From Virgibacillus phasianinus (GTDB taxonomy: Bacteria > Bacillota > Bacilli > Bacillales > Amphibacillaceae), in NCBI RefSeq assembly GCF_002216775.1, contig NZ_CP022315.1, positions 3,100,001 to 3,164,000 on the forward strand: a stretch of DNA of 64,000 nucleotides. Direction: 5' to 3'. Within the stretch, counting starts at the first letter, position 1; the number at the start of each line of letters is the position of its first letter. A model generated the notes under the pieces. It did no database searches. It saw only the letters and a list, made by a program, of their open reading frames with translations, and was not told where the DNA came from. Positions 45,205 through 54,878 of this stretch are shown here, piece after piece. Made by a program: the position numbers and the translations under genes.

Positions 45205-45282
45205 CAGGTATATAGGTATACCCCTAATCGTATACAATTGGAACGTTTCGTATGTACCTATACCCCTACTTGTATATACCTG
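45205..45282. promoter_or_regulatory. Repeated operator-like array upstream of adh
   Basis: TATACCCCTAnTnGTATA occurs twice as a direct repeat (45217-45234 and 45259-45276), 42 bp apart start to start, or four helical turns. The block is bracketed by an inverted pair CAGGTATATA (45205-45214) and TATATACCTG (45273-45282). ATACCCC half-sites recall CsoR-family operators, but the regulator is unknown. Confidence 0.55.
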
Positions 45283-45391
45283 ACAGATTCCTCTTTTACC
45301 TACTTTTTAGCCTGAAAAAACGTATGAATTCCGCCAGTTTGACTGACCATAAGTGTGTAAGATTTTGTTATAGACATGGAGGCTGACGCAA

Positions 45392-46523
45392 GTGAAGGCA
45401 GTTACATACCAAGGAAAAAATTCAATAAGTGTAGAAAAAGTAGAAGATCCTATCATCCAGGATAAGAGGATGTGATTGTAAGAATAACCTCTACCGCAAT
45501 TTGCGGATCTGATTTACATTTGTATAAAGGTAACTTCCCTTTACCAATCGGATATGTAATCGGCCATGAGCCAATGGGTATTGTGGAGGAAGTAGGACCT
45601 GACGTTACCAAAGTCAAAAAAGGAGATAGGTTGGTTATACCATTCACGATTGCATGTGGAACATGTCCTTATTGCTCAAAGCATATGGAAAGTCAATGTG
45701 ATCATGCTAATCCGCATTATGATTCTGGCGGATATTTTGGCTACTCTGAAAAATTTGGTGATTACCCGGGGGCCAAGCGGAATACCTTCGTGTTCCATTT
45801 GGAAATTATACTCCCTTCCTGATTCCGGAAGATTGTGAATTAGAGGATGAGCAACTGCTATTTTTATCAGATGTTTTACCTACAGCATATTGGAGTGTGG
45901 AACATGCGGGGGTCAAACGAGGAGATACGGTAATTGTTCTTGGATCCGGACCCATCGGCCTAATGACCCAACAGTTTGCATGGAAAAAAGGAGCTAAAAG
46001 GGTTATTGCTGTTGATTATTTTGACTATCGCCTTGATCATTCCAGGAAAATGAATCTGACCGAAACATTCGATTTTACAAAAGATGAGGATATGGGTGAA
46101 ACACTCAAAGAATTAACAAAAGGTGGAGCCGATGTTGTTATTGATTGTGTTGGCATGGATGGGAAGAAATCACCGTTGGAATTTATGGAGCAGAAACTAA
46201 AACTCCAGGGTGGTACACTTGGCCCAATACAAATTGCAACTAAAGCAGTAAAAAAATCTGGAACCGTTCAGCTAACAGGTGTTTATGGCGGTTTGTATAA
46301 TATGTTCCCGTTAGGACCTTTCTTTACCCGAAATATAACGTTAAAAATGGGACAAGCGCCCGCACGTGGATATATGCCGCATCTGTATGACATGATTGTA
46401 AATAACCAAATAGACCCTACTGAAATTCTTACCCATAAACTGCCGTTAGATAAAGCAGCACACGGATATGACATTTTTAATAAACGGGAAGATAACTGCA
46501 TTAAGGTAATTTTAGAACCTTAA
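45392..46523 (+). pseudogene. Zinc-dependent alcohol dehydrogenase, two single-base frameshifts
   Basis: The reconstructed product is about 377 aa. It belongs to the MDR family close to glutathione-independent formaldehyde dehydrogenase types. GTG 45392 follows ATGGAGG. Frame 1 (KAVTYQGKNSISVEKVEDPII) is lost near GG 45468-45469. Frame 2 carries the catalytic zinc Cys (TAICGSDLH), GHEPMG and the structural cysteines CGTCPYCSKHMESQC. It is lost at G5 45768-45772. Frame 3 carries the NAD site VLGSGPIGLMTQQ and the rest of the protein. Restoring one G at each point gives an uninterrupted enzyme. Either base-call errors or a recent pseudogene. Confidence 0.85.
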
Positions 46524-46524
46524 A

Positions 46525-46552
46525 AAAGGATGAGGGCATGCCCTCATCCTTT
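46525..46552 (+). terminator. Terminator of adh
   Basis: A perfect 28-bp palindrome, AAAGGATGAGGGC and its complement, two bases after the stop. Confidence 0.8.
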
Positions 46553-46576
46553 CGTTGAGATTAAGAATGTAAAATA

Positions 46577-46686
46577 TGTCTAGTTTCAGCGGCCAGGAGC
46601 TGCCGTCATAAGCAAGGGACACTACGAACGTCAAACCCATCCCTTGCTTATACGTCCGCTTCTAAACTGGGCGCTTACGCTCTTCT
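46577..46686. repeat. Dispersed Bacillaceae stem-loop repeat
   Basis: GTCTAGTTTCAGCGG near the left end is imperfectly complementary to CCGCTTCTAAACTGG near the right. Between them, ATAAGCAAGGGA and TCCCTTGCTTAT form a perfect 12-bp stem. The block ends GGGCGCTTACGCTCTTC. Its wording closely resembles intergenic repeats I recall as multi-copy in many Bacillus-type genomes. It carries no gene. Confidence 0.65.
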
Positions 46687-46695
46687 AAATTTGGT

Positions 46696-47559
46696 TTACA
46701 CTAATTTGGCCAGATTAGTAAAATTAAGTTCACGTAGTCTGTCACCGATTAACCCCTTGTCACAATTCCAGAGGGCATCTTCCAGTTCACAACTAATTGG
46801 TACATCACATTTAATTTCAGCTAATTCTCTTGATAAATGCAGCATGTCCAAATTGGTTTTAATTTTAGTTTGAACCCCTTTTGGTAAAGACTCTATATTT
46901 TCGAGCAAATTATCAATCGTTTCGTATTCCTGAATAAGCTTTAACGCCGTTTTTTCGCCAATTCCTTTTACCCCTGGATAGTTATCGGCCGAATCCCCCA
47001 TTAATGCTTTCATATCAATTACTTGCTTAGGAACGATTCCTTTTTTATCGCGGAAATTTTCATGTGTAAAGACTTCATAATTGCCTTGGCCTTTTTTCAT
47101 TATTGCTACCTGAATACCCGGATCGACTAACTGCAGCATGTCATGATCACCGGTTAGGATCAAGACTTCATTCGCTTTACTGTGCACTCTAGCCAATGTA
47201 CCAATGCAATCATCAGCTTCGTAATTTTCAAGACCAACATTAGGTATTGTAAATACGTCCATGATTTCTTTAATTTGATCAAATTGAGGGATCAACTCCT
47301 CTGGTGGTGCGGAACGATTCGCTTTATAATCCGGCAGCATTTCTGTGCGAAACGTTTTACTCCCCATATCCCAGCAGCATACGACATATGTTGGCGCAAA
47401 AGTTTCAATTGCATCCAGCATATACTTTAAAAATTGATACATTCCATTTGTCGGAATTCCCTCACTGTTTCGCATGAAATTGCCGCGGAATGATGTCGCA
47501 AAAAAACCCCTGAATAATAGCGCCATTCCATCAACAAGTAAAATCGTTGGTTTACCCAT
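46696..47559 (-). CDS. ypcP: 5'-3' exonuclease (FEN-type), YpcP
   Basis: Structure-specific 5' nuclease related to the N-terminal domain of DNA polymerase I, 287 aa. Acidic metal ligands appear in LLVDGMALLFRGFF (Asp about 9), VVCCWDMGSKTFR (Asp about 63), NYEADDCIGTLAR and LTGDHDMLQLVD (about 115-145). The helix-hairpin-helix is in MGDSADNYPGVKGIGEKTALKLI (about 184-206). ATG 47559 has AAAGGAGAG; the 10-codon extension is rejected. It acts in RNA primer removal and repair. It follows dynA closely. Confidence 0.92.
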   Translation of the reverse strand: MGKPTILLVDGMALLFRGFFATSFRGNFMRNSEGIPTNGMYQFLKYMLDAIETFAPTYVVCCWDMGSKTFRTEMLPDYKANRSAPPEELIPQFDQIKEIMDVFTIPNVGLENYEADDCIGTLARVHSKANEVLILTGDHDMLQLVDPGIQVAIMKKGQGNYEVFTHENFRDKKGIVPKQVIDMKALMGDSADNYPGVKGIGEKTALKLIQEYETIDNLLENIESLPKGVQTKIKTNLDMLHLSRELAEIKCDVPISCELEDALWNCDKGLIGDRLRELNFTNLAKLV

Positions 47560-47572
47560 GACACACTCTCCT

Positions 47573-50500
47573 TTACTGCCCAATTCCATAATTTTTCATT
47601 ATGGATGCCAGTTCATTCTCTTTATTTGCTAACGCCGCTTGATTATCCCTATCTGATAATACACGCAGCAATCCATCAATATAGGAATCAATGCTTTGCT
47701 CGTAATCCAGCTTAACTTGTTTCATTGTATCGTTCCATTGTTCCATATATGAAATATCCATCATCTGTTTGTTTGCATCAAGGTATTCCTTTGCAAATGG
47801 TTTGAGTACAGCGAATATTGCCTCCTTCATCCGTTCCTTTTCATTTTTCTCAAAAAATGATTTTGTGCCTTTATAGCTTGATAACGCCTTCGAAAAAACA
47901 ACTAAATCCAAATCACGAAATGCCTGGTTAAAATTCGGAGTGGCTAGATCTATTTCATTTCTGCTCGGCAACGCAAAACGATCGTCAATATTGATAATTT
48001 TGCCCTTTACTACTTTGCCTATTTCATCGACTAATTCACGTATTTGCGCTTCGATTCTTAAGGATACTGCTCGTAATTCCTGAAGTAATTCATAGCCGAC
48101 ATAGTCAAGTAATTCCTGCATGCTGTTTTCGATTTGAAGTTTTCCTTCCTTACCGGAATCCTGAATGGTAGTTGGATTAAACATTTCTTTAAACATATCA
48201 TGAAACCGAATCGATAACCGATCCAAAACATAGACAAGCTGCTTATCAATTTTCTGGGAAATAGCGTTTGTATACGAATCCTTATCCAATTCCCGAATGA
48301 CCTGAAAGGCCTCCTCTTTATTATGTTGTAAGTTATTTCTTTGCTTAACCTTTTCCTGTTCCGAAAGCTTTAAAGATGCAGCATAACTTGAAATTGCATG
48401 ATGCGCCCGGTTCATATCCCAAAGTGCGGACTCAATGCTTAGCTTCGTTAAATCATGGTGAATAAAGTTATAAAATTGCTCTTCAAAATGATACATCTGA
48501 TCGTTTAACGGTTCTTTTTCAAGTTTGTTCTTAAGTGAAGCGCGACTCGAAATAGGATATAACTTCGGAAAACGGATGCCCAATTGCAATAGCTGTTCAT
48601 TAACATAATTCTCCACCAATGATAATTCTTCATCATCTTTTGCAAGGTCTGCTGCGTTGATCATAAAAAACATTTTATCAAGTTCAAAGGATTCCTTTAC
48701 CCGTCCCAGTTGCATTAGAAAATCCTTATCTGCACGTGATAAAGCGTGATTATAATAGGTTACATATAATATTGCATCCGCATGCTTAATATAGTCAAAG
48801 GCAACATTGGTATGTCTGGCGTTTACCGAGTCAGCCCCGGGGGTATCTACCAGGGTAATACCTTGTTTCGTCAGGGAACAATCATAATACAGGTCTATCG
48901 ATTCGACAAAGCAGGCTTTTGTTTCATCAGTAACATATGCAGCAAAATCATCAACATTAGATTCAATATAACCACCTATATTAACTTTCATTGATTCATA
49001 GCCATCGGTTATTGCCCGTAAATAATGGGCCTGTGTTCTAGCCAGGGAAGAAATATCTGTACCTTTAAGCCATTTATACAAATCTTCCAGACTATTACTT
49101 CGCGGGGAAAGTCCTTTTAAAAGGACTAAACAATCTTGGAGAATAGTTTTTTCATCTTTCATTGTTACAATTACTGATCCATGTTTATGCTCACTGGAAA
49201 CGGGAGCAATCCGGTTAATTGCTGCTGTAGTCGGATTTGGCGAAACAGGTAAAATAGACTCGCCGATTAACGCATTAGCAAACGATGATTTACCAGCGCT
49301 AAATGCCCCGAAAAGCGTTATGGTAAAAGACCGTTTAACCAATTTCTCCTGCTTATGTCTTAGATCAATTATTAATTGATCAAATCCTGGTACAGCTTCT
49401 ACCACCTCAAGGGTCCGGTTAATACCATGCAGTACATCATCGATGGTAGTATAGGTTGTTTGATCCTTATCCCGAGCCTGTACTGGACTTTGTTCGACAT
49501 TTGCACGATCAATGTCAGTATTGTCAGCTTGTGGAGCGGTTTCCTTACTTATATTGTTTCGTATATTCAACTCTTCTTTGAATTTTTTCCATTCATCATT
49601 TATTGGGTGACGGTTTGCCAATACTTCCTGCAGCATATTTACTTTTCCATCACGTTGATCAACTAACTGCATAATCTTTTCATTAACATTCTCAGCCTTC
49701 TGCATCTCTGTCAATTCACTTTGGTATTTTTTGATTTGTTCCGTATTTTGTTCATTTAATCGAGATATTATTGCTGCCTTTTTAGTCATTACTTCCCTTT
49801 TTAGTCTTGCTTTAATGTCATTACTTATATCTTGTGTGTAATTGAGTACAGATCCGCCGTTTACCCCGGCGCCAGGATTAATCAGCGACTTAAGGTCGTC
49901 CTCTGTATACGTTATGGATAGATCCTGCATGTTTTGCACCAAATCAGGATCTGTTATGTGATATTTCTTCATTTGTTCAATCAGTTTATCACGAAGCCTC
50001 CATTGCATAGATTTATCCATATTTTCCTGTAAGGATGACAAAAAATTATTGAGCCGTTTTGACCGTTCATCTTCCGTCTTTTTCTTTGAAGCAAATAATC
50101 CTATTTTAAAATTAGCTTGTTGGGATTCCAAATAAGATTGTGCCTTATCACGTAATGCAGCGGGCATAATATAAGCATTTTGCAGCGTGGTATTAACCGT
50201 TTGCTGAAAATCTTTTTCAAATTGTGAAACTTCGTCTTTCGCATAATCTAATTGATTCCTTAATTCCTCCATACGCTTCACATTCATTTCAAAACCATCA
50301 GATTCAGCTTTAAGCATTTCTATTTTATCGTTATAATAATCGTTAACAAAATGCTTATGTTCTTCAATAATTTGCAAAACGGATCGTTCAATAGAATAAT
50401 AGTCAGCTTTTTTTGTCGTCATCATCGTTGAGAAATATTTCTTCAGTGACAAGAGTTGATTGTGTTCGACAGGTCTATCCACTAATGATGTGAAAAAGAC

Positions 50501-51190
50501 ATTTTCAGGATAAATTTCCCATTGATTAAACGTTTGTTTGATTTTGTCCTGATATGTCGAAAATGCTAATTCAGCTTCATTGTGCTTATCAATCTGATTG
50601 ATTATAAGTGAAAATGGGATATTTTTTTTTTGAATCTCCTGTAAAAACTCAAGATTCACTTCTGATTGCACATGATTATAGTCCATTACATAAAACATGG
50701 CATCAATCTGGTGTATGGACCCTTCCGTGATAAGTCGATCAGCATCATCAGCGGCATCAATACCTGGCGTATCCATTATAGCGGTACCAGAGGGAAGGAT
50801 AGAATTGGAAGAGCTTATTTCAATTTTTTTAATCGTATCCTTATCCTGGCAGTACGCTTTAATTAAATCGATATCATAAGGTTCACTATATTCGACCGTT
50901 TTTTCGTGATGAAAATGCACTCTTGCGTATCCATCACCGGAAAATATTTTTACTACATTTGCGCTTGTTGGTATTGGACTTTGTGGCAAAAGTGATTTTC
51001 CCAATAATTCATTGATGATGGACGACTTTCCAGCAGAAAAATGACCGGCAAAGCTGATTACCAATTCTTTCTTCTCAAGTTTTTCATATAAATCCACTAA
51101 ATTTTGTGCTTGTTTCCGATCACCATGTTCGTTAAGCAACGTATATAGCGACACCAAATTTTCTTGTTGTATTTCTTTTAAAAGTTGCAA
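47573..51190 (-). CDS. dynA: Bacterial dynamin DynA (fused double dynamin)
   Basis: Large membrane-remodelling GTPase of 1205 aa with two dynamin units in tandem, as in Bacillus subtilis DynA (YpbR). Unit 1: P-loop GHFSAGKSSIINELLG (about 47-62), MDTPGIDAADD (about 139) and NQIDKH (about 197). Unit 2: P-loop GAFSAGKSSFANALIG (about 628-643), VDTPGADSVNA (about 788) and a divergent NAAD. Long helical stalks follow each GTPase. It tethers and fuses membranes and contributes to phage and stress tolerance in Bacillus. It starts at TTG 51190 with GAGAAGGG. ypcP begins just after its stop. Confidence 0.94.
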   Translation of the reverse strand: MQLLKEIQQENLVSLYTLLNEHGDRKQAQNLVDLYEKLEKKELVISFAGHFSAGKSSIINELLGKSLLPQSPIPTSANVVKIFSGDGYARVHFHHEKTVEYSEPYDIDLIKAYCQDKDTIKKIEISSSNSILPSGTAIMDTPGIDAADDADRLITEGSIHQIDAMFYVMDYNHVQSEVNLEFLQEIQKKNIPFSLIINQIDKHNEAELAFSTYQDKIKQTFNQWEIYPENVFFTSLVDRPVEHNQLLSLKKYFSTMMTTKKADYYSIERSVLQIIEEHKHFVNDYYNDKIEMLKAESDGFEMNVKRMEELRNQLDYAKDEVSQFEKDFQQTVNTTLQNAYIMPAALRDKAQSYLESQQANFKIGLFASKKKTEDERSKRLNNFLSSLQENMDKSMQWRLRDKLIEQMKKYHITDPDLVQNMQDLSITYTEDDLKSLINPGAGVNGGSVLNYTQDISNDIKARLKREVMTKKAAIISRLNEQNTEQIKKYQSELTEMQKAENVNEKIMQLVDQRDGKVNMLQEVLANRHPINDEWKKFKEELNIRNNISKETAPQADNTDIDRANVEQSPVQARDKDQTTYTTIDDVLHGINRTLEVVEAVPGFDQLIIDLRHKQEKLVKRSFTITLFGAFSAGKSSFANALIGESILPVSPNPTTAAINRIAPVSSEHKHGSVIVTMKDEKTILQDCLVLLKGLSPRSNSLEDLYKWLKGTDISSLARTQAHYLRAITDGYESMKVNIGGYIESNVDDFAAYVTDETKACFVESIDLYYDCSLTKQGITLVDTPGADSVNARHTNVAFDYIKHADAILYVTYYNHALSRADKDFLMQLGRVKESFELDKMFFMINAADLAKDDEELSLVENYVNEQLLQLGIRFPKLYPISSRASLKNKLEKEPLNDQMYHFEEQFYNFIHHDLTKLSIESALWDMNRAHHAISSYAASLKLSEQEKVKQRNNLQHNKEEAFQVIRELDKDSYTNAISQKIDKQLVYVLDRLSIRFHDMFKEMFNPTTIQDSGKEGKLQIENSMQELLDYVGYELLQELRAVSLRIEAQIRELVDEIGKVVKGKIINIDDRFALPSRNEIDLATPNFNQAFRDLDLVVFSKALSSYKGTKSFFEKNEKERMKEAIFAVLKPFAKEYLDANKQMMDISYMEQWNDTMKQVKLDYEQSIDSYIDGLLRVLSDRDNQAALANKENELASIMKNYGIGQ

Positions 51191-51267
51191 GATCGTACAA
51201 ATCCCTTCTCGTTAAACAGTTCATATATATTCATTATACGGATTAATGTCCGCTTTTTCAAAGTATA

Positions 51268-51303
51268 AAAAAACTATTTGCAAGTATACGCAAATAGTTT
51301 TTT
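51268..51303 (-). terminator. Terminator between the CBS gene and dynA
   Basis: AAAAAACTATTTGC (51268-51281) pairs perfectly with GCAAATAGTTTTTT (51290-51303), with T tracts in both directions. Confidence 0.85.
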
Positions 51304-51319
51304 AAAGCTAATCTAATGT

Positions 51320-51793
51320 TTATTTTTCGTCAGCTTTCGTGATCAGCGTTGTCGAAATGTATCGAATAACATCCCCTCTGCTTACCACCCCAACCACTTT
51401 ATAATTTTGATTAACAACCGGTATTTTTTTAAATCGATGTTTTGCAAAAATTGCTAAAGCCTTTTCAAGTTCATCATTCGGATGTACAGTAAAGATATCT
51501 TTACCTGACATGACATTTTCAACTTTATGATCAATCGCATAATCGAGCTTATGCATTAGGTCTTCCTTTTCACTGACCAGAACTAACGCAAACATGTCAT
51601 AAACCGTTCTTCCCTTTGGCTGGAGGTAACGAATAACGTCCCCATCACTGATCATTCCCTGTAAATTGTTTTCGTCATCAACAACAGGAACTCCACCAAT
51701 TTTATGGTTTACAAGCAGTTCTAATAACTCCTTAACGGAAGTGCTTCTTGTTGCTGTAATTACATCCTGGATCATAAAGTCTTTGATATTCAT
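51320..51793 (-). CDS. CBS-domain-pair protein
   Basis: Stand-alone Bateman module of 157 aa with two CBS motifs: about 5-60 (DVITATRSTSVKELLELLVNHKIGGVPVVDDENNLQGMISDGDVIRYL) and about 92-150 (DIFTVHPNDELEKALAIFAKHRFKKIPVVNQNYKVVGVVSRGDVIRYI). Such modules bind adenine nucleotides and sense energy state. No partner domain is attached. ATG 51793 has AAAGGATG. The target is unknown. Confidence 0.88.
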   Translation of the reverse strand: MNIKDFMIQDVITATRSTSVKELLELLVNHKIGGVPVVDDENNLQGMISDGDVIRYLQPKGRTVYDMFALVLVSEKEDLMHKLDYAIDHKVENVMSGKDIFTVHPNDELEKALAIFAKHRFKKIPVVNQNYKVVGVVSRGDVIRYISTTLITKADEK

Positions 51794-51845
51794 AGGGTTT
51801 CCACATCCTTTTTAGAATAGGCTATATTTATTAATTCGTTATAAA

Positions 51846-52325
51846 TCAGCAAATTCCTTCTTTATTCCGGGTTAACTGTCCTGTAGTTTCCCCATAAAAT
51901 AAAATAGGATCTCCACCGTCTGCTTTAATTTCCGTAACCTCTGCAATAAATATCATATGATCGCCAGCTTTTGCTGTGTCCTTTACCTGACAAGAAAGTG
52001 TCGCAACCGAACCATCAATAACTGGTACACCGCTTTGTTTAACAAAAGGAATTTCACGATCCTTTTCCATTTGTTTTGCGAAAATCATCGATATTTCTTT
52101 CTGTTCTTCTCGTAATATGCTAATTCCAAACTGTTTCGTTTCTTGCAACTTAGTATATAGTCTTGCATTTTCATCTATTGAAATAGCTATGAGTTTTGGT
52201 TCAAGAGAAACCGACATAAATGCATTAACAGTCATTCCCAACATTTCATCTTTATAATCAATGCTTACAATTGTTATCCCGGTAGCAAATTTACCCATTG
52301 TATCACGAAATTGCCGATTATCCAT
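51846..52325 (-). CDS. Flavin reductase-family (FMN-binding split-barrel) protein
   Basis: Protein of 159 aa from ATG 52325. GTG 52337 is also possible, but the ribosome site would then be too close. The flavin reductase-like motif is FRDTMGKFATGITIVSID, then GMTVNAFMSVSLEPKLIAISI (about 33-53) and AGDHMIFIAEVTEI (about 120-133). It reduces FMN or FAD with NAD(P)H, usually for a partner monooxygenase. No partner is encoded next to it. Confidence 0.88.
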   Translation of the reverse strand: MDNRQFRDTMGKFATGITIVSIDYKDEMLGMTVNAFMSVSLEPKLIAISIDENARLYTKLQETKQFGISILREEQKEISMIFAKQMEKDREIPFVKQSGVPVIDGSVATLSCQVKDTAKAGDHMIFIAEVTEIKADGGDPILFYGETTGQLTRNKEGIC

Positions 52326-52458
52326 ATGTAAGTACACTTCCTTTCCTCACTGTATTCAGAATATCATTAAAGTAAAAAAATATGAATTAAGTCGCCTTAC
52401 TCAATTGGTTTACATAATAAAATTATAATAAATTCCACATATTGTATTAGTGCAGATT

Positions 52459-52497
52459 AAAGGCCTTGATACATACTATGCTATCAAGGCCCTTTTT
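52459..52497. terminator. Terminator of the yng-type operon
   Basis: AAGGCCTTGATA pairs perfectly with TATCAAGGCCCTT around a 10-nt loop. It lies just downstream of the last operon gene (minus strand). Confidence 0.8.
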
Positions 52498-52502
52498 GTT
52501 CA

Positions 52503-54032
52503 TTATACTGGATATACGCCGTGTTTCCTTTCGGTAAACGTGGTGCGTTTTGATTCGTACATATTAAATCGAGTCACTAGTTCACTTCTTAATTTTTCAG
52601 GTTCAATTATTGCATCAACCACTAATTCAGACGCCAACCGATATATATCAATATTATCTTTATACTCTGCTTGTCTTTCTTTAATAAATGCGGCACGTTC
52701 CTCTTCAGGCAGTTCCGCTATTTTATTTGCATACACTGCATTTACTGCGGCTTCAGGACCCATTACAGCAATCTGCGCTGTGGGTAAAGCAATACAGCAA
52801 TCCGGCTCAAATGCTGGACCTGCCATCGCGTAAAGACCGGCTCCATAAGCTTTTCTTACAACTACTGAAATTTTAGGAACAGTAGCCTCACTCATGGATG
52901 CCAGCATTTTTGCTCCATGTCGAATAATTCCTGCTCTTTCTACCTTTGTTCCAATCATAAATCCTGGAATATCCATCAAAAATAGCAATGAAATGTTAAA
53001 TGCGTCACACAACTGAATGAATTTCGCAGCCTTGTCCGCGGAATCCGGGAATAGCACCCCACCCTTCATCCTTGGTTGATTGGCAATAATACCTACTGAT
53101 TTACCATTAATTCGTGCTAGTCCGGTAATCAGCTCAGGTGCAAATTTTTTCTTCACTTCACAGAAACTTTCCTCATCGATAATACGATCAATAAAATCGT
53201 ACATATTAAATGGAGCATTTTGGTTTTCAGGTATTAAGTCCGTGATTGTTTTCTCAAATTCTTTAACTTCTTTCTGATCCATTACCTTTGGTTTGTCTTT
53301 AAAACTGGCCGGGAAATAACTAATGTATTTGCGAGCATAAGCAATCGCTTCTTCTTCTGTTTTTGCCAAAACATCGCCACACCCAGATACCGAGGTGTGC
53401 ATTTTGGCCCCACCCATTTCCTCAAGTGTAACTTTTTCACCGATTACTTTCTCAGCCATGCGAGGAGAACCTAAATACATGGAAGCATTACCATCAACCA
53501 TTACTACTATATCGCAGAATGCAGGAATGTATGCCCCGCCGGCAGCGGATGGTCCGAATAACAGACAAACCTGTGGTACGCGTCCAGATAATTTAATTTG
53601 GTTGTGGAATATTTTCCCCGCCCCTCTTCTGCCAGGGAACATTTCAATTTGGTCGGTAATTCTTGCACCAGCAGAATCAACTAGATAAAACATTGGCAAT
53701 TCTAACTTCATAGCTGTTTCCTGAATGCGGATAATTTTTTCTACTGTTCTTTTACCCCATGAACCGGCTTTAACTGTGGAATCATTTGCCATTACACATA
53801 CCGATTCACCATTAATCTGGCCTATTCCAGTTACAACCCCATCAGAAGGTAGGGAATCGTCCATACAATTGGCAAAAAATGCATCTTCCACATCCAAATC
53901 ATCGTCAAATAAAAGTTCTAGACGTTTACGAACAAATAATTTTCCTTTTTCTTCATTCTTTTGGTGGTATTTTTCAAGACCGCCTTTTTCAATTTTTTCC
54001 ACTCGTTTTTGTAAATCTTCTACATATGACAT
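52503..54032 (-). CDS. yngE: Methylcrotonoyl-CoA carboxylase beta subunit (YngE type)
   Basis: Carboxyltransferase subunit of an acyl-CoA carboxylase, 509 aa. Markers are GGAYIPAFCDIVVMVDGNASMYLGSPRMAE in the N-terminal half, and GGVLFPDSADKAAKFIQLCDAFNISLLFLMDIPGFMIG followed by RKAYGAGLYAMAGPAFEPD in the C-terminal half, with both acyl-CoA and biotin oxyanion sites present. In leucine degradation it carboxylates 3-methylcrotonyl-CoA with the biotin carboxylase and carrier encoded upstream. ATG 54032 has AGGAGG. Last gene of the operon. Confidence 0.92.
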   Translation of the reverse strand: MSYVEDLQKRVEKIEKGGLEKYHQKNEEKGKLFVRKRLELLFDDDLDVEDAFFANCMDDSLPSDGVVTGIGQINGESVCVMANDSTVKAGSWGKRTVEKIIRIQETAMKLELPMFYLVDSAGARITDQIEMFPGRRGAGKIFHNQIKLSGRVPQVCLLFGPSAAGGAYIPAFCDIVVMVDGNASMYLGSPRMAEKVIGEKVTLEEMGGAKMHTSVSGCGDVLAKTEEEAIAYARKYISYFPASFKDKPKVMDQKEVKEFEKTITDLIPENQNAPFNMYDFIDRIIDEESFCEVKKKFAPELITGLARINGKSVGIIANQPRMKGGVLFPDSADKAAKFIQLCDAFNISLLFLMDIPGFMIGTKVERAGIIRHGAKMLASMSEATVPKISVVVRKAYGAGLYAMAGPAFEPDCCIALPTAQIAVMGPEAAVNAVYANKIAELPEEERAAFIKERQAEYKDNIDIYRLASELVVDAIIEPEKLRSELVTRFNMYESKRTTFTERKHGVYPV

Positions 54033-54080
54033 GTGTTACCTCCTGCTTTAGTCTGTCTTTATGGCTTACCAAGCTATTGT

Positions 54081-54863
54081 CTATTTCCCTCGATAGACTG
54101 GCTTTCTTTTTTCTTTAAAGGCAGTCAGTCCTTCTAGCCGATCTTCTGTCGGGATGGTTTCTTTATAACAAAGGTGCTCGATTGCTAGGCCTGTATCGAT
54201 ATCTGTCTGTATTCCTTTGTCAATTGCGGTTTTTGCTTGTTTTAAGGCAATTGGTCCATTTTTTGCTATTTGCCTTGCTATTTCAGTTATTTCAGGCAGC
54301 AGACTGTTTGGATCGGCTAAAAATTCGACCAAACCAATATGTAAAGCTTCATCGGCAGAAACCGGCTTACCAGTATATATCAAGCGTTTTGTCTGCCCTA
54401 ATCCGATTAGCCGTGTAAGGCGCTGTGTTCCGCCGGCTCCAGGAATAATTGCCAGCGACGTTTCCGTTAAACCTAGTTTAGTAGTGTTAATTGCTATCCG
54501 AATATCACAGGCAAGTGCAAGTTCTAACCCGCCGCCAAAAGCGACACCATTTAGCGCGGCGATAACCGGCATTTTCATAGCTGCTACGCGGGACACTGTT
54601 TCCCCAATATAGCGAACTGCTTGAATAACTTCACTTTCTGACATACCCTTACGCTCTTTAAGATCCGCACCGGCGCAGAATGCTTTCTCACCAGCCCCGG
54701 TAATAATTGTACAATAAACAGAGGAATCCCGCTCAATATCATCAATTCGTTTGTTTAACTCATTTAATAACGCCTTTGACATCGCATTAGCAGCTTCGGG
54801 CCGATTTAGCGTAAGAAGGGCTATATGGTCGTCAATTTTTTCATAAGAAATAAGCTCTGACAT
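54081..54863 (-). CDS. yngF: Enoyl-CoA hydratase (methylglutaconyl-CoA hydratase, YngF type)
   Basis: Crotonase-fold hydratase of 260 aa. Oxyanion-hole segments are CAGADLKERKG (about 61-71) and ALNGVAFGGGLELALACDIRIA (about 99-120). The catalytic Glu residues are in TETSLAIIPGAGGTQRL (about 128-144). By context it hydrates 3-methylglutaconyl-CoA to HMG-CoA. ATG 54863 has AAGGAG at proper distance; ATG 54869 is too close to it. Confidence 0.92.
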   Translation of the reverse strand: MSELISYEKIDDHIALLTLNRPEAANAMSKALLNELNKRIDDIERDSSVYCTIITGAGEKAFCAGADLKERKGMSESEVIQAVRYIGETVSRVAAMKMPVIAALNGVAFGGGLELALACDIRIAINTTKLGLTETSLAIIPGAGGTQRLTRLIGLGQTKRLIYTGKPVSADEALHIGLVEFLADPNSLLPEITEIARQIAKNGPIALKQAKTAIDKGIQTDIDTGLAIEHLCYKETIPTEDRLEGLTAFKEKRKPVYRGK

Positions 54864-54878
54864 GTGCATTCTCCTTAG

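Noticed and set aside
47573-51190. Double dynamin as part of a new defence island
   Set aside because: DynA is a normal chromosomal gene in Bacillaceae and its neighbours here (ypcP, CBS protein) are housekeeping; no other defence genes are nearby.
53395-54118. Plus-strand frames of about 80-108 aa opposite yngE
   Set aside because: Mirror frames of a conserved carboxyltransferase with no independent support.
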